Below, piece by piece: positions 36,392 through 45,572 of a DNA stretch of 64,000 bases (position 1 is its first letter; every line of letters starts with the position of its first letter). The position numbers and the translations under genes are program-made. The DNA is from Prolixibacteraceae bacterium (lineage in GTDB: Bacteria; Bacteroidota; Bacteroidia; Bacteroidales; Prolixibacteraceae). Under the pieces are notes generated by a model that saw only the letters and a program-made list of their open reading frames with translations, was not told the DNA's origin and did no database searches. The stretch is from assembly GCA_023229575.1 (NCBI GenBank), contig JALNYZ010000005.1:124001-188000 (forward strand), read 5' to 3'.

Positions 36392-38143
36392 GTGAGAGTC
36401 TCATATATTATTAGCAATCTGTTGTTTCTTTTTTGCGGTGTACAGATTGGTTTTTCGCAAACCAATAAACCATTGTCCGAAAGCGCAAAGAATATAGCCG
36501 CTAAGTACAACCAAACTTTGCTAGGTGAAAATGTATTTGTGTTCGATTCTTCTATGGATATGAATGAAGTTCAAACATTGATCGACTCTATTTATACCGG
36601 CCAGATATTTCCCGCAAATGAATTTTCAAAAAACCGTTATGCACTGCTGTTTAAACCTGGAACCTATAAGTTAGATGTCAGGGTTGGTTACTACATGCAT
36701 GTTATGGGTTTAGGAAATTCTCCCGAAGATGTGGTGATAATAGGGGCTGTCAGGTCCAACTCAACGCAGGGAGGTCATGTGCTGTGTAATTTTTGGCGGA
36801 CAGCAGAAAACTTAACAATTGTTCCTGGCATTGATTCGACCAATACCTGGGCTGTTTCTCAAGCTGCTCCTTTGCGCCGTATATATGTAAAAGGAAATTT
36901 GAAATTGTTTGAAGGGGCCTCCAGTGGAGGCTTCATGGCCGATTGTAAGATTGAAGGGACGGTATTTTCAGGCTCTCAACAACAATGGTTAACCAGAAAT
37001 ACTGTTTTTAAAAAATGGGACGGTGGCGTTTGGAACATGGTATATGTTGGCGTTACCAATGCCCCAAAAGAGAATTGGCCCGAAAAACCCGTTACCACCA
37101 TCAAGGAAACGCCAGAAGTGCGAGAGAAACCTTACTGGATTTTTTCCGGAGGGAAATATGCTTTAAAGATACCGGCAATAAAGAAAAATTCAACCGGCGT
37201 TGATTGGGATAAGACAAATTATGCTGAAAAAACTGTTTCAATCGATGATTTTTATATTGCTAAACCTGATATGGATAATGCCGCATCGATTAACAAAGCT
37301 TTAAATAATGGGAAACACATTCTTTTTACACCGGGGATTTATTCATTAAGCGAAAGCCTTATGGTTACACGTCCCGGAACAATTATGATGGGAGTTGGAA
37401 TGGCTACGCTCGTTCCTGAAACAGGGAATAAGGTAATTGAAGTTTCAGATGTTGAGGGTGTTACTATTGCCGGTTTACTTATCGATGCGGCAAAAATCCC
37501 TTCAGAAACACTTATGCAGATTGGAAACCTTAGATTAAAAAAGAATCACGCAGCAAATCCTACCTATTTGTTTGATGTATTCTTCAGGGTTGGCGGCCCT
37601 AATGAAGGATCTGCCTCTAATTGTCTGGTCATTAATAGTAATAATGTTTGCATCGATCATGTGTGGCTTTGGAGGGCCGACCATGGAACCGGTGTAGGCT
37701 GGGACAAAAACAAATGTGCCAATGGATTGATAATAAACGGTGACAATGTTACCATTTATGGTTTGTTTAACGAACATTTTCAGGAATACCAGACCATTTG
37801 GAACGGTGAAAATGGCCGGGTATATTTTTACCAAAGCGAAATGCCTTATGATCCGCCGACTGTTGATTCCTGGAAACATGGCGAAACCTGTGGATATGCA
37901 TCGTACAAAGTTGCCAATCATGTAAAAACCCACCAGGCTTGGGGAGTAGGTATTTATAATGTATTTTACAACGCTCCGTTAATTGTTGATCAGGCGATAG
38001 AAACTCCATCAGCAGTTGAAAATGGGTTTTATCATAAAGTCATTTTTTGGCTAAACGGAAATAAGGAAAGTATCGTAAAGAGCATCATTAACGGTAAAGG
38101 TGGAAGCATCAACAGTTCAAACAGAAAAGCGACTATGGAGTAA
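36392..38143 (+). CDS. Secreted beta-helix protein (pectate-lyase superfamily, GH55-like)
   Basis: The 583-residue product starts at GTG 36392 (MRVSYIISNL) with a signal peptide to ~GFSQ. It contains an N-terminal RYALLFKPGTYKLDVRVGYY segment, a GLGNSPEDVVIIGAV turn and WRTAENLTIVP, then a second half with HILFTPGIYSLSESLMVTRP and VEGVTIAGLLIDA. Two successive helices of this kind occur in GH55-like and related actinobacterial and Bacteroidota secreted proteins often misnamed 'adenylyl cyclase' or 'coagulation factor 5/8'. Enzyme activity is unproven. It closes the enzyme series of the first PUL; the next gene starts a new regulatory unit. Confidence 0.8.
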   Translation: MRVSYIISNLLFLFCGVQIGFSQTNKPLSESAKNIAAKYNQTLLGENVFVFDSSMDMNEVQTLIDSIYTGQIFPANEFSKNRYALLFKPGTYKLDVRVGYYMHVMGLGNSPEDVVIIGAVRSNSTQGGHVLCNFWRTAENLTIVPGIDSTNTWAVSQAAPLRRIYVKGNLKLFEGASSGGFMADCKIEGTVFSGSQQQWLTRNTVFKKWDGGVWNMVYVGVTNAPKENWPEKPVTTIKETPEVREKPYWIFSGGKYALKIPAIKKNSTGVDWDKTNYAEKTVSIDDFYIAKPDMDNAASINKALNNGKHILFTPGIYSLSESLMVTRPGTIMMGVGMATLVPETGNKVIEVSDVEGVTIAGLLIDAAKIPSETLMQIGNLRLKKNHAANPTYLFDVFFRVGGPNEGSASNCLVINSNNVCIDHVWLWRADHGTGVGWDKNKCANGLIINGDNVTIYGLFNEHFQEYQTIWNGENGRVYFYQSEMPYDPPTVDSWKHGETCGYASYKVANHVKTHQAWGVGIYNVFYNAPLIVDQAIETPSAVENGFYHKVIFWLNGNKESIVKSIINGKGGSINSSNRKATME

Positions 38144-38216
38144 GGAATATTTACCTGTCAGAAGATAAATGGAAAGCGTAAAATCATATTCTGTGCAAAT
38201 AAACGGTATTAAATTA

Positions 38217-38224
38217 TATATTTG
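38217..38224 (+). promoter_or_regulatory. Candidate -7 promoter element of the second sigma gene
   Basis: TATATTTG fits TAnnTTTG and lies 27 bases upstream of the ATG of the second ECF sigma gene, inside the only gap of that region. No strong -33 box is visible. Confidence 0.45.
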
Positions 38225-38251
38225 ACGCTGTTTGTTTATTGAAATGCTCCA

Positions 38252-38857
38252 ATGGCCGATAACTACCAGATTCAATCAGATACCTTACTTTGGAATAAAT
38301 TCATCAGTAGCGATGAAGACGCATTTCGTTTGATTTACAAAAGTCATGTCCAGACACTTTTTAAGTATGGATGTAATTTTACGCACGATGAAGCGCTCAT
38401 AAAGGATTGTATCCAGGATGTTTTTGTGGATCTGATGAAATACAGATCAACTATAGGATCAACCAATAACATCAGGCTGTACCTGTTCAAATCTTTGAAA
38501 CGCAAAATTATCAGATCACTTCACAAAAGCGATATTTACCGGCATCTGGAATCAGATAATTTTCCTTTTTTATATGCACTTTCTTCTGAAGAGGAAATAA
38601 TTGAAGATGAAAGCATTATAAGCAGGACCCGGCATTTGGAATTAGCCATGTCTACCCTAAGTCCCCGACAAAAGGAAGCAATTTATCTCAAATATGTTTC
38701 CAATCTGAGTTACGATGAGATCAGTAGTTTGATGAAAATGAATTACCAGTCAGCCAGAAATCTGATATTTAGGGGGTTGGAGAAATTGAGGGAGAGCTTT
38801 CCGAAAGAAATCGTTTTACTTTTCTTATTTGGGAAACGGTTACAAAAATATTTCTGA
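38252..38857 (+). CDS. ECF-type RNA polymerase sigma factor (second PUL)
   Basis: A 201-residue group-4 sigma factor with region 2 (AFRLIYKSHVQTLFKYGCNF to VDLMKYRS) and region 4 (TLSPRQKEAIYLKYVSNLSY, SARNLIFRGLEKLRESF). It has the same length and layout as the one at 22726 but clearly different sequence, so each should read its own promoter. The cognate FecR follows 52 bases later. It should switch on the transporters from 40169 onward when the STN-bearing SusC detects its glycan. Confidence 0.95.
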   Translation: MADNYQIQSDTLLWNKFISSDEDAFRLIYKSHVQTLFKYGCNFTHDEALIKDCIQDVFVDLMKYRSTIGSTNNIRLYLFKSLKRKIIRSLHKSDIYRHLESDNFPFLYALSSEEEIIEDESIISRTRHLELAMSTLSPRQKEAIYLKYVSNLSYDEISSLMKMNYQSARNLIFRGLEKLRESFPKEIVLLFLFGKRLQKYF

Positions 38858-38909
38858 TTAATTGAGTACAAAATCAGGATTTCCTGCTTATAAGTGAAAA
38901 TGTACGCTT

Positions 38910-40106
38910 ATGAAGGATTCACAGGAAAAGCCATCAATTGATTTTATTCATCAATCTGAGTTTGTTGAATGGGTTTTAAGACCTACCGATGAGTTGAATC
39001 AGTATTGGAAAAGCTATATGGCTGAGAAACCGTTGGAGATAGGCAGGATCAAACTCGCCAAACAACTTATTATCGGAATAGTTCCCAAAGAAAAGCCACT
39101 TAATGAAGTAGAGGTAAATATCTTGTGGAGTAAGATCAATGAATCCGCTAAATCCAGAAATAGAAAGATAATCAGTATAAGGAGATGGTCTGTAGCTGCC
39201 AGCATACTCATGGTAATCGGTCTCTCAGGCTGGTTTTTGTTTGTTCACACATCCAAGGAAATCAATGAAATCAATTACCATTCGGTTGTTGTTAAGCCCA
39301 AGCCAGGGAAGGATATAAAGTTAATCCTAGCTGATCAATCGGAAAAAATTTTTTCAACCAAAGAAGTTGATTTAAAGTACAATGAAGATGGATTACTGCT
39401 AACCAATTCAGGAAACCAGGTTCCAAATAAATCTGTTGATCAAAATCAGTTAACAGAGAAAATGAATCAGCTAGTAGTTCCCTTTGGTAAAAAATCCAAA
39501 ATTGAACTTGCGGATGGAACTAAGCTTTGGTTAAATTCCGGAAGCCGCGCAATATACCCTGTAGTATTCAAAAAAGACAAAAGAGAAATTTTTATAGAGG
39601 GGGAAGGATTGCTTGAGGTTGCCCACGATGCTTCCAGGCCATTTTATGTTGTAACCGATCTAATGAAGATCAAGGTCCTTGGGACAAAATTTGACCTGTC
39701 CGCCTATAAAGAAGATGCCACTATCTCAGTCGTTTTGGTAGAAGGGAGTGTGGAAGCAACCTCCGGAGACAAAAAAATAATGCTGAAACCCAATCAGCTC
39801 CTGAGTTACAATAAATCAACCCATGAATCCACAATCAGTCATGCAAATGTTTTGGAGTATGTGTCGTGGATTGATGGATGGATGTTGTGTGATAAGGAGA
39901 AAATTACCTCAATATGTACCAAACTATCAAGATACTATGATGTCAGGATTGATGTTTCAGATCCTAAATTCAATAGTATGACCATTACAGGCAAACTTGA
40001 TTTAAAGTCCAACTGCGAAGATGTATTAAAAGTAATTTGTTCGACTGCACCAATAAATTATACAATTTCAGAGAACCAGATTACCCTCATTATCAGAGAG
40101 AAATAA
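38910..40106 (+). CDS. FecR-family anti-sigma factor (second PUL)
   Basis: The 398-residue inner-membrane protein has a cytosolic anti-sigma part (~1-90), one membrane segment (~93-112, WSVAASILMVIGLSGWFLFV) and a periplasmic FecR domain (KSKIELADGTKLWLNSGSRA, then GEGLLEVAHDASRPFYVV). Its C-terminal ~75 residues (KLSRYYDVRIDVSDPKF, ITGKLDLKSNCEDVL) form the STN-contacting region. It transmits the state of the SusC at 40169 to the sigma factor at 38252. Confidence 0.95.
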   Translation: MKDSQEKPSIDFIHQSEFVEWVLRPTDELNQYWKSYMAEKPLEIGRIKLAKQLIIGIVPKEKPLNEVEVNILWSKINESAKSRNRKIISIRRWSVAASILMVIGLSGWFLFVHTSKEINEINYHSVVVKPKPGKDIKLILADQSEKIFSTKEVDLKYNEDGLLLTNSGNQVPNKSVDQNQLTEKMNQLVVPFGKKSKIELADGTKLWLNSGSRAIYPVVFKKDKREIFIEGEGLLEVAHDASRPFYVVTDLMKIKVLGTKFDLSAYKEDATISVVLVEGSVEATSGDKKIMLKPNQLLSYNKSTHESTISHANVLEYVSWIDGWMLCDKEKITSICTKLSRYYDVRIDVSDPKFNSMTITGKLDLKSNCEDVLKVICSTAPINYTISENQITLIIREK

Positions 40107-40168
40107 AATAAGACCAAACTAAATGTAAATTAAGAACTAATCAATTCAGATGCCTATGAATTAACTAA

Positions 40169-43100
40169 ATGTCAAAAAAAAGACAGGCTATATTGGACTA
40201 TAACCTGTCTGAAGTTTTAACGCCAATTCGAAGAACATTAAGCAAATTAAAACCAAACAAATTTATGCAAAATTTCGGGTTATTGGTTCCTTATTCCCGG
40301 AACCTTAAAAAATTCGTGCTAGTTATGAAATTAATTACGCTGCTACTATTGACATCATTAGCAACGGCAACTGCCAAATCCAGCTACTCGCAACAGACAA
40401 AATTCGTACTGAATCTTGAGCATGTTACGGTCAAACAACTTTTCGATAAGATTGAAGGTAGCAGTGAATTCATTTTTGTATACTACGACAACATCATCGA
40501 CCTCAATCAGGAGGTATCTGTTATTGCAAATAACGAAACGGTCGAAGAGATACTCAATAAGGTATTCGAAACATCTGAAAATACCTTTAAAATCTTCGAC
40601 AGGCAGATTGTTATCGCAAAAAAAGAGAATTCTGAAGCGGTTTTCGCAAAATATCCGGATCCACCGGTTGCAAAGAAGGAATTGTCGGGTACCATAAATG
40701 ACAGCAAGGGAAATCCATTGCCTGGCGTATCAATTGTTGTCAAAGGGACAACATTGGGTACCGTAACTGATGCGGAAGGCAAATTTTTACTGACCATACC
40801 GGTCGATGCCAAGTCCCTTGTCATATCATTTATTGGGATGAAGCCCCAGGAAATTATCCTGACCAGGGAAACGGTAATTAATGTGGTCATGGAGGAGATG
40901 AATGTTGGGATGGAGGAAGTGGTGGTGATAGGTTACGGTACTCAGAAGAAAGTTACTGTCACCGGTTCAATTTCCACAGTTTCAGGTGACATCATTACTA
41001 AATCACCTTCTCAGGGCGTTGCAACCGCTCTTGCCGGTCGCGTCACAGGGGTGGTTACTACCCAAGTGAGCGGACAACCAGGGAACAGCAATCCGAGTGT
41101 TTATGTTCGTGGCGTGGGTACTTATACCGGAGCATCAGGCGCCTTATCTCTTGTGGATGGTGTGGAACGATCGTTTCAATCAATTGACCCGAATGAAATT
41201 GAGAGTATTTCGATATTAAAAGATGCTTCAGCAACTGCAGTTTTTGGTATCAGGGGGGCAAACGGGGTCATTATTGTCACGACCAAAAGGGGCGTGGAAG
41301 GAGCACCTAAAATCAGTTTTTCCGGCAATTATGGAATTCAGGTACCAGCCAAACTGGTGTCGACGGAGAATAGTTATTCCTATGCAACCACATGGAATAA
41401 AGCGCAGTTGTATGATGATCCAAACTTGCCGGTTTCAGGTCTGAGGTTTTCTCCTTTGGCGATCAATTCATTCAAGACCGGTAAATATCCGGAGATATTC
41501 CCGAATGAAAGTCTTGCTACCAAAATTTTTAAAGCTACCGCTCCTCAGAATCAGGAAAATATTAATATATCAGGAGGCAGTAAGTTCGTAAAATATTTCA
41601 TTTCGCTGGGTCACTTCTTTCAGGACGGATTAACCAAGACCTTTGGAGATCCTGACACCTATCCCTTTCTATATAAGCGGTATAATTTTCGCTCAAATAT
41701 TGATGTAGATCTTACAAAATCGACAAGAATCAGCCTGACAATGGGCGGGACAAATGAATACCGTCAGCAGGACCAATCTGGGAGTTATTATAGAAGCGTT
41801 CCATTTGCGGGTGTTGTAATCGACGGGAAACGTTATCGCAACAGAGAAACTTACATTCCCGGGGCAACATTCGATGTACTTGACAACATTAATTTTCAGG
41901 CCGGATTCGTTGGTTACTATACAAACACTAACAACCTGGACATAAGCATTCAACAAAAACTGGACTTTGTCACCAAAGGGCTTGTATGGAAGTTTAAATA
42001 TGCTAACAATGCAATCTGGACCAGAAACGTTTCAAGAAGCAAGGATAAAGTTGTGTATGAACCTCTTTTCAAATGTACAGTTGATCCCACAGCTATTGGG
42101 GATAGTACAATAGTAACCAGGGCGACAGGGACAGACGCGTTACTAAGTTATGGTGAATCATCAGGAAAATCGCGAAACTGGTACCTGGAGACTTCTCTTC
42201 GGTATGACCGTATTTTCGGTGATCACACCGTGGGCGGTCTGTTGCTTTATAACGAGAGCAGAAATCCCTATCCTGGTTCATTCGCCGATATCCCGACTGG
42301 ATATGTGGGAATGGCGGCAAGGGGTGAATATAAATACAAATCGAGGTACTTGTTTGATGTCAACCTTGGATACAATGGGTCGGAAAATTTTGCCGAGGGG
42401 AAACGTTTCGGATTTTTCCCTTCAGCATCGGCAGGCTGGATTTTGACAGAGGAATCATTCTTGAAAGACAAAAGCTCACTGCTTAATTTTTTGAAACTGA
42501 GGGCTTCTTATGGAAGTGTAGGAAATGACGGAGGTATAGGAAGATTTCTTTATTTGGCCGATACTTACAGTCTGAACAGCGGCCGGGGATACAGTTTAGG
42601 GACGACGCTCAATACAAATGCAATAATAGCGAAAGAAGGAAGAATAGGGAATCCTGACGTAACCTGGGAGAAATCGGTAAAACAGAACTATGGTTTTGAT
42701 GCGACACTTCTTCAGAACAGGCTGTCAGTGACTATGGATCTCTTTTTCGAACTTAGGTCAAATATTCTTACTACCCGTACTACGGTACCGGCAATTTTAA
42801 GTTTAGCTATGCCTGCAGTTAATCTGGGAAAGGTTCAAAACCGCGGTTTTGAACTCGAAATGAGATGGAGGGACAAAATCGGTAACGTTAATTACAATAT
42901 TGGCGGTAATACCTCATTCGCCCGCAACAAGATTCTCTTTATGGACGAGATACCCAAAAAGGAGACCTATCTTTACCGGACTGGCCAATCAGTGGGAAGG
43001 ATCTTTGGTTATTCTTTTGCTGGTTTCTGGACACCGGAAGATGTAGCTCACTATAAGGATTTTCCTGAAGCCGGTTGGATTCCAAGAGCCGGAGATGTCA

Positions 43101-43654
43101 GATATAACGACCTAAATATGGACGGAAAGATCAACGACCTTGATCAAGAGCCAATTGGATACCCGAATTATCCTGAAATTATTTACAGCGTGTCGGGTGG
43201 TGCAGATTACAAGGGATTTGATATGAGTTTCATGTTTACCGGAGTGGAAAACGTTTCAAGGGAATTCCCCCTCTCCTCTGTATTTTCGGTTCCCTTTAGT
43301 TCAGTCAAAGATGCCGCTTTGATGACATGGTTTCTCGATAATCAATGGACGCCTGAAACCGCTGCCACTGCCAAAGCGCCTACGATATCATTTATTGGAG
43401 TAGCCAACAACAATAAATCTTCAAAACTATGGACCAGGGATGCCTCGTATCTGCGTTTGAAAAACGTTGAAATAGGATACCGTTTTAGCCCGGAGGCATT
43501 AAAGCGATTGGGGATGACGAGCATGAGAATTTATGCCAGCGGGTATAATCTGCTGACCTGGTCCAAATTGGAATTGATGGATCCCGAGCAGGTTCAGTCA
43601 ACATATCCATTGGTAAGGATCATTAACCTTGGCGTGAACCTGACCTTCAAATAA
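40169..43654 (+). CDS. SusC/RagA-type TonB-dependent transporter with STN domain (second PUL)
   Basis: Up to 1161 residues. The first ATG gives a ~52-residue basic lead before the hydrophobic segment (MKLITLLLLTSLATA, from Met53 at 40325); starts at 40265 or 40325 are alternatives. STN domain ~78-150 (KFVLNLEHVTVKQLFDKIEG), carboxypeptidase-like domain ~170-240 (LSGTINDSKGNPLPGVSIVV), TonB-box-like EEVVVIGYG, plug with ESISILKDASATAVFGIRGA, then a barrel ending in LGVNLTFK. It both imports the polymer fragments and signals to FecR. The SusD partner follows 18 bases later. Confidence 0.97.
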   Translation: MSKKRQAILDYNLSEVLTPIRRTLSKLKPNKFMQNFGLLVPYSRNLKKFVLVMKLITLLLLTSLATATAKSSYSQQTKFVLNLEHVTVKQLFDKIEGSSEFIFVYYDNIIDLNQEVSVIANNETVEEILNKVFETSENTFKIFDRQIVIAKKENSEAVFAKYPDPPVAKKELSGTINDSKGNPLPGVSIVVKGTTLGTVTDAEGKFLLTIPVDAKSLVISFIGMKPQEIILTRETVINVVMEEMNVGMEEVVVIGYGTQKKVTVTGSISTVSGDIITKSPSQGVATALAGRVTGVVTTQVSGQPGNSNPSVYVRGVGTYTGASGALSLVDGVERSFQSIDPNEIESISILKDASATAVFGIRGANGVIIVTTKRGVEGAPKISFSGNYGIQVPAKLVSTENSYSYATTWNKAQLYDDPNLPVSGLRFSPLAINSFKTGKYPEIFPNESLATKIFKATAPQNQENINISGGSKFVKYFISLGHFFQDGLTKTFGDPDTYPFLYKRYNFRSNIDVDLTKSTRISLTMGGTNEYRQQDQSGSYYRSVPFAGVVIDGKRYRNRETYIPGATFDVLDNINFQAGFVGYYTNTNNLDISIQQKLDFVTKGLVWKFKYANNAIWTRNVSRSKDKVVYEPLFKCTVDPTAIGDSTIVTRATGTDALLSYGESSGKSRNWYLETSLRYDRIFGDHTVGGLLLYNESRNPYPGSFADIPTGYVGMAARGEYKYKSRYLFDVNLGYNGSENFAEGKRFGFFPSASAGWILTEESFLKDKSSLLNFLKLRASYGSVGNDGGIGRFLYLADTYSLNSGRGYSLGTTLNTNAIIAKEGRIGNPDVTWEKSVKQNYGFDATLLQNRLSVTMDLFFELRSNILTTRTTVPAILSLAMPAVNLGKVQNRGFELEMRWRDKIGNVNYNIGGNTSFARNKILFMDEIPKKETYLYRTGQSVGRIFGYSFAGFWTPEDVAHYKDFPEAGWIPRAGDVRYNDLNMDGKINDLDQEPIGYPNYPEIIYSVSGGADYKGFDMSFMFTGVENVSREFPLSSVFSVPFSSVKDAALMTWFLDNQWTPETAATAKAPTISFIGVANNNKSSKLWTRDASYLRLKNVEIGYRFSPEALKRLGMTSMRIYASGYNLLTWSKLELMDPEQVQSTYPLVRIINLGVNLTFK

Positions 43655-43671
43655 ACTAATATTCAACTATC

Positions 43672-45534
43672 ATGAAACCCAACAATATAGTAATTATATT
43701 ATTGATTGCAGCATCGCTTTCTTTGGTTTGCGGATGCGAGAAGTTACCTCTTGGCGGAAATTTCCTGACAAAAGCGCCAGGAGTAGATGTAACTATTGAT
43801 ACTATTTTTAATAAAATGGAATATGCCGAACGCTATTTGACAGGCGCTTACGACTATATGCGTTATGGATTGGTTGTCAATGGTAATGCAGCAGATGAGA
43901 CTAGCAGGGCGCAACCGGATCCCTGGACTGCTATCATGGGCAGGGATATTATGGCATCCATCACTGATGAGATTCAGTCATATCTTCCGGATGGAGGAGC
44001 ATGGACGATTTGGTACAGCGGGTTATATGATGCCAATACCGAGAGTAGAGGTCAGCAGAACGGCAACTATCCTCCCGGCGCCTCGAGCAGATATAATTTT
44101 ACCCAGGAATACAGTTGGGCAGCCATACGAATCTGTTATAATTTCATACAGAACGTGGACCGCGTTCCCGATGGTGATGCTGCTTATAAGAAAAAGTTAA
44201 AAGGTGAAGCTTACGGGATCATTGCCTGTATGTACACCGATATGTTCAGAAATTTCGGAGGGCTACCGTGGATAAACCATGCCTACACCATTACCGAAAT
44301 TACCGGTCAGATGCCAAGACTAACTGCTCAGGCTACCTGCGACTCGATTGTTAAGCTTTGTGACAAGGCAATAGCCGATCTACCCTTTGCCTATCAAGGC
44401 GCTGACCTTGTAAACTATGACGGTCGTTTAACCGGAGGAAGTATGATGGGGCTTAAAACGCGCGCGCTTCTGTTCAACGCGAGCCCGCTTTTTAACGCCA
44501 GCGCTCCTTATCTTGATGGAATTGGCGCGCAGCAGAAATTGGCATGGCATGGCGGATACGATGCCGAAAGGTGGAAGAAAGCCATGGATGCAGCTCATGA
44601 TCTGATTGTAAAGGGTGAAGCCACCGGCGATTACAAAATTTACAAGAAAGCGGGAAACAGCTTCAGGCAAGATTTTCAGGAGGCCTATTACCTCAGGGGC
44701 AACGGGGAACAGCTAATTTCCACAAGAAAGTTTTTCAGGTCGCCAACATCGGCAACTCCTGCCAATTACATTTTCTATCGGGATGGAAATTCAGGAGCCG
44801 GTACAGGAGATATTACCCTTGACCTTGTAGATGCCTATCCAATGCTTAACGGGAAGCCCATTAGCGATCCTACATCCGGATATAATCCAAATGATCCTTT
44901 TTTAAACAGGGATTGGCGGCTAAAAGAAACTGTGACTGTTAATGGCGACGCGTGGCAGGGACGAACTGCGGAAATGTGGATCGGTGGACGTGAGCGGCTA
45001 ACAGAAGCAGGCAAAAAGGCAGCCACAGGTTTTTTTCTTAGGAAATTTCTCCTCGAAGCCAATTCGGCAACAGCCCTCAATTCGATCATTTGCTGGCCGT
45101 ACCTGCGAATGGCAGAAATATATCTGTCGTACGCTGAAGCAAGCAATGAATACAAAGGCGCACCCGATGCCGAAGCGTACAGGTGTGTCAACATTGTCAG
45201 GAACAGGGTAGGATTACCGGATCTGGCGGCGGGAATGACCAAAGTGCAGTTTCGCGAAGCTGTAATTACCGAAAGACAATGCGAATTTGCCATTGAAGAA
45301 GTCAGGTGGTATGATATGGCCCGATGGAAAAGGGATACCGATTTTACTAAAAAACTCAGAGGACTGAATATTTACAGATCAGCTTCTGCTCCATATACTT
45401 ACAACTATAAACAGTTTTTATTGCCCACACGATATTGGCAGGTGAATTGGTCGCCCAAGTACTATTTGCTAGCGTTTCCCAATGATGAGATACTAAAGGG
45501 TTATGGATTAATCCAAAATCCGGGATGGGAGTGA
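43672..45534 (+). CDS. SusD/RagB-type glycan-binding lipoprotein (second PUL, pair 1)
   Basis: The 620-residue lipoprotein has lipobox LVCGC (Cys22). SusD hallmarks are AAIRICYNFIQNVDRVP near the N-terminus, LKGEAYGIIACMYTDMFRNF as the TPR core, ERQCEFAIEEVRWYDMARWK near the end, and the terminal IQNPGWE. At 620 residues it is longer than the other two SusD proteins here, with insertions in the binding face, suggesting a different ligand. It partners the SusC encoded directly upstream. Confidence 0.97.
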   Translation: MKPNNIVIILLIAASLSLVCGCEKLPLGGNFLTKAPGVDVTIDTIFNKMEYAERYLTGAYDYMRYGLVVNGNAADETSRAQPDPWTAIMGRDIMASITDEIQSYLPDGGAWTIWYSGLYDANTESRGQQNGNYPPGASSRYNFTQEYSWAAIRICYNFIQNVDRVPDGDAAYKKKLKGEAYGIIACMYTDMFRNFGGLPWINHAYTITEITGQMPRLTAQATCDSIVKLCDKAIADLPFAYQGADLVNYDGRLTGGSMMGLKTRALLFNASPLFNASAPYLDGIGAQQKLAWHGGYDAERWKKAMDAAHDLIVKGEATGDYKIYKKAGNSFRQDFQEAYYLRGNGEQLISTRKFFRSPTSATPANYIFYRDGNSGAGTGDITLDLVDAYPMLNGKPISDPTSGYNPNDPFLNRDWRLKETVTVNGDAWQGRTAEMWIGGRERLTEAGKKAATGFFLRKFLLEANSATALNSIICWPYLRMAEIYLSYAEASNEYKGAPDAEAYRCVNIVRNRVGLPDLAAGMTKVQFREAVITERQCEFAIEEVRWYDMARWKRDTDFTKKLRGLNIYRSASAPYTYNYKQFLLPTRYWQVNWSPKYYLLAFPNDEILKGYGLIQNPGWE

Positions 45535-45572
45535 TAGTTTGGACGAGTGTTAATAATTTAAAATCGGAATAA

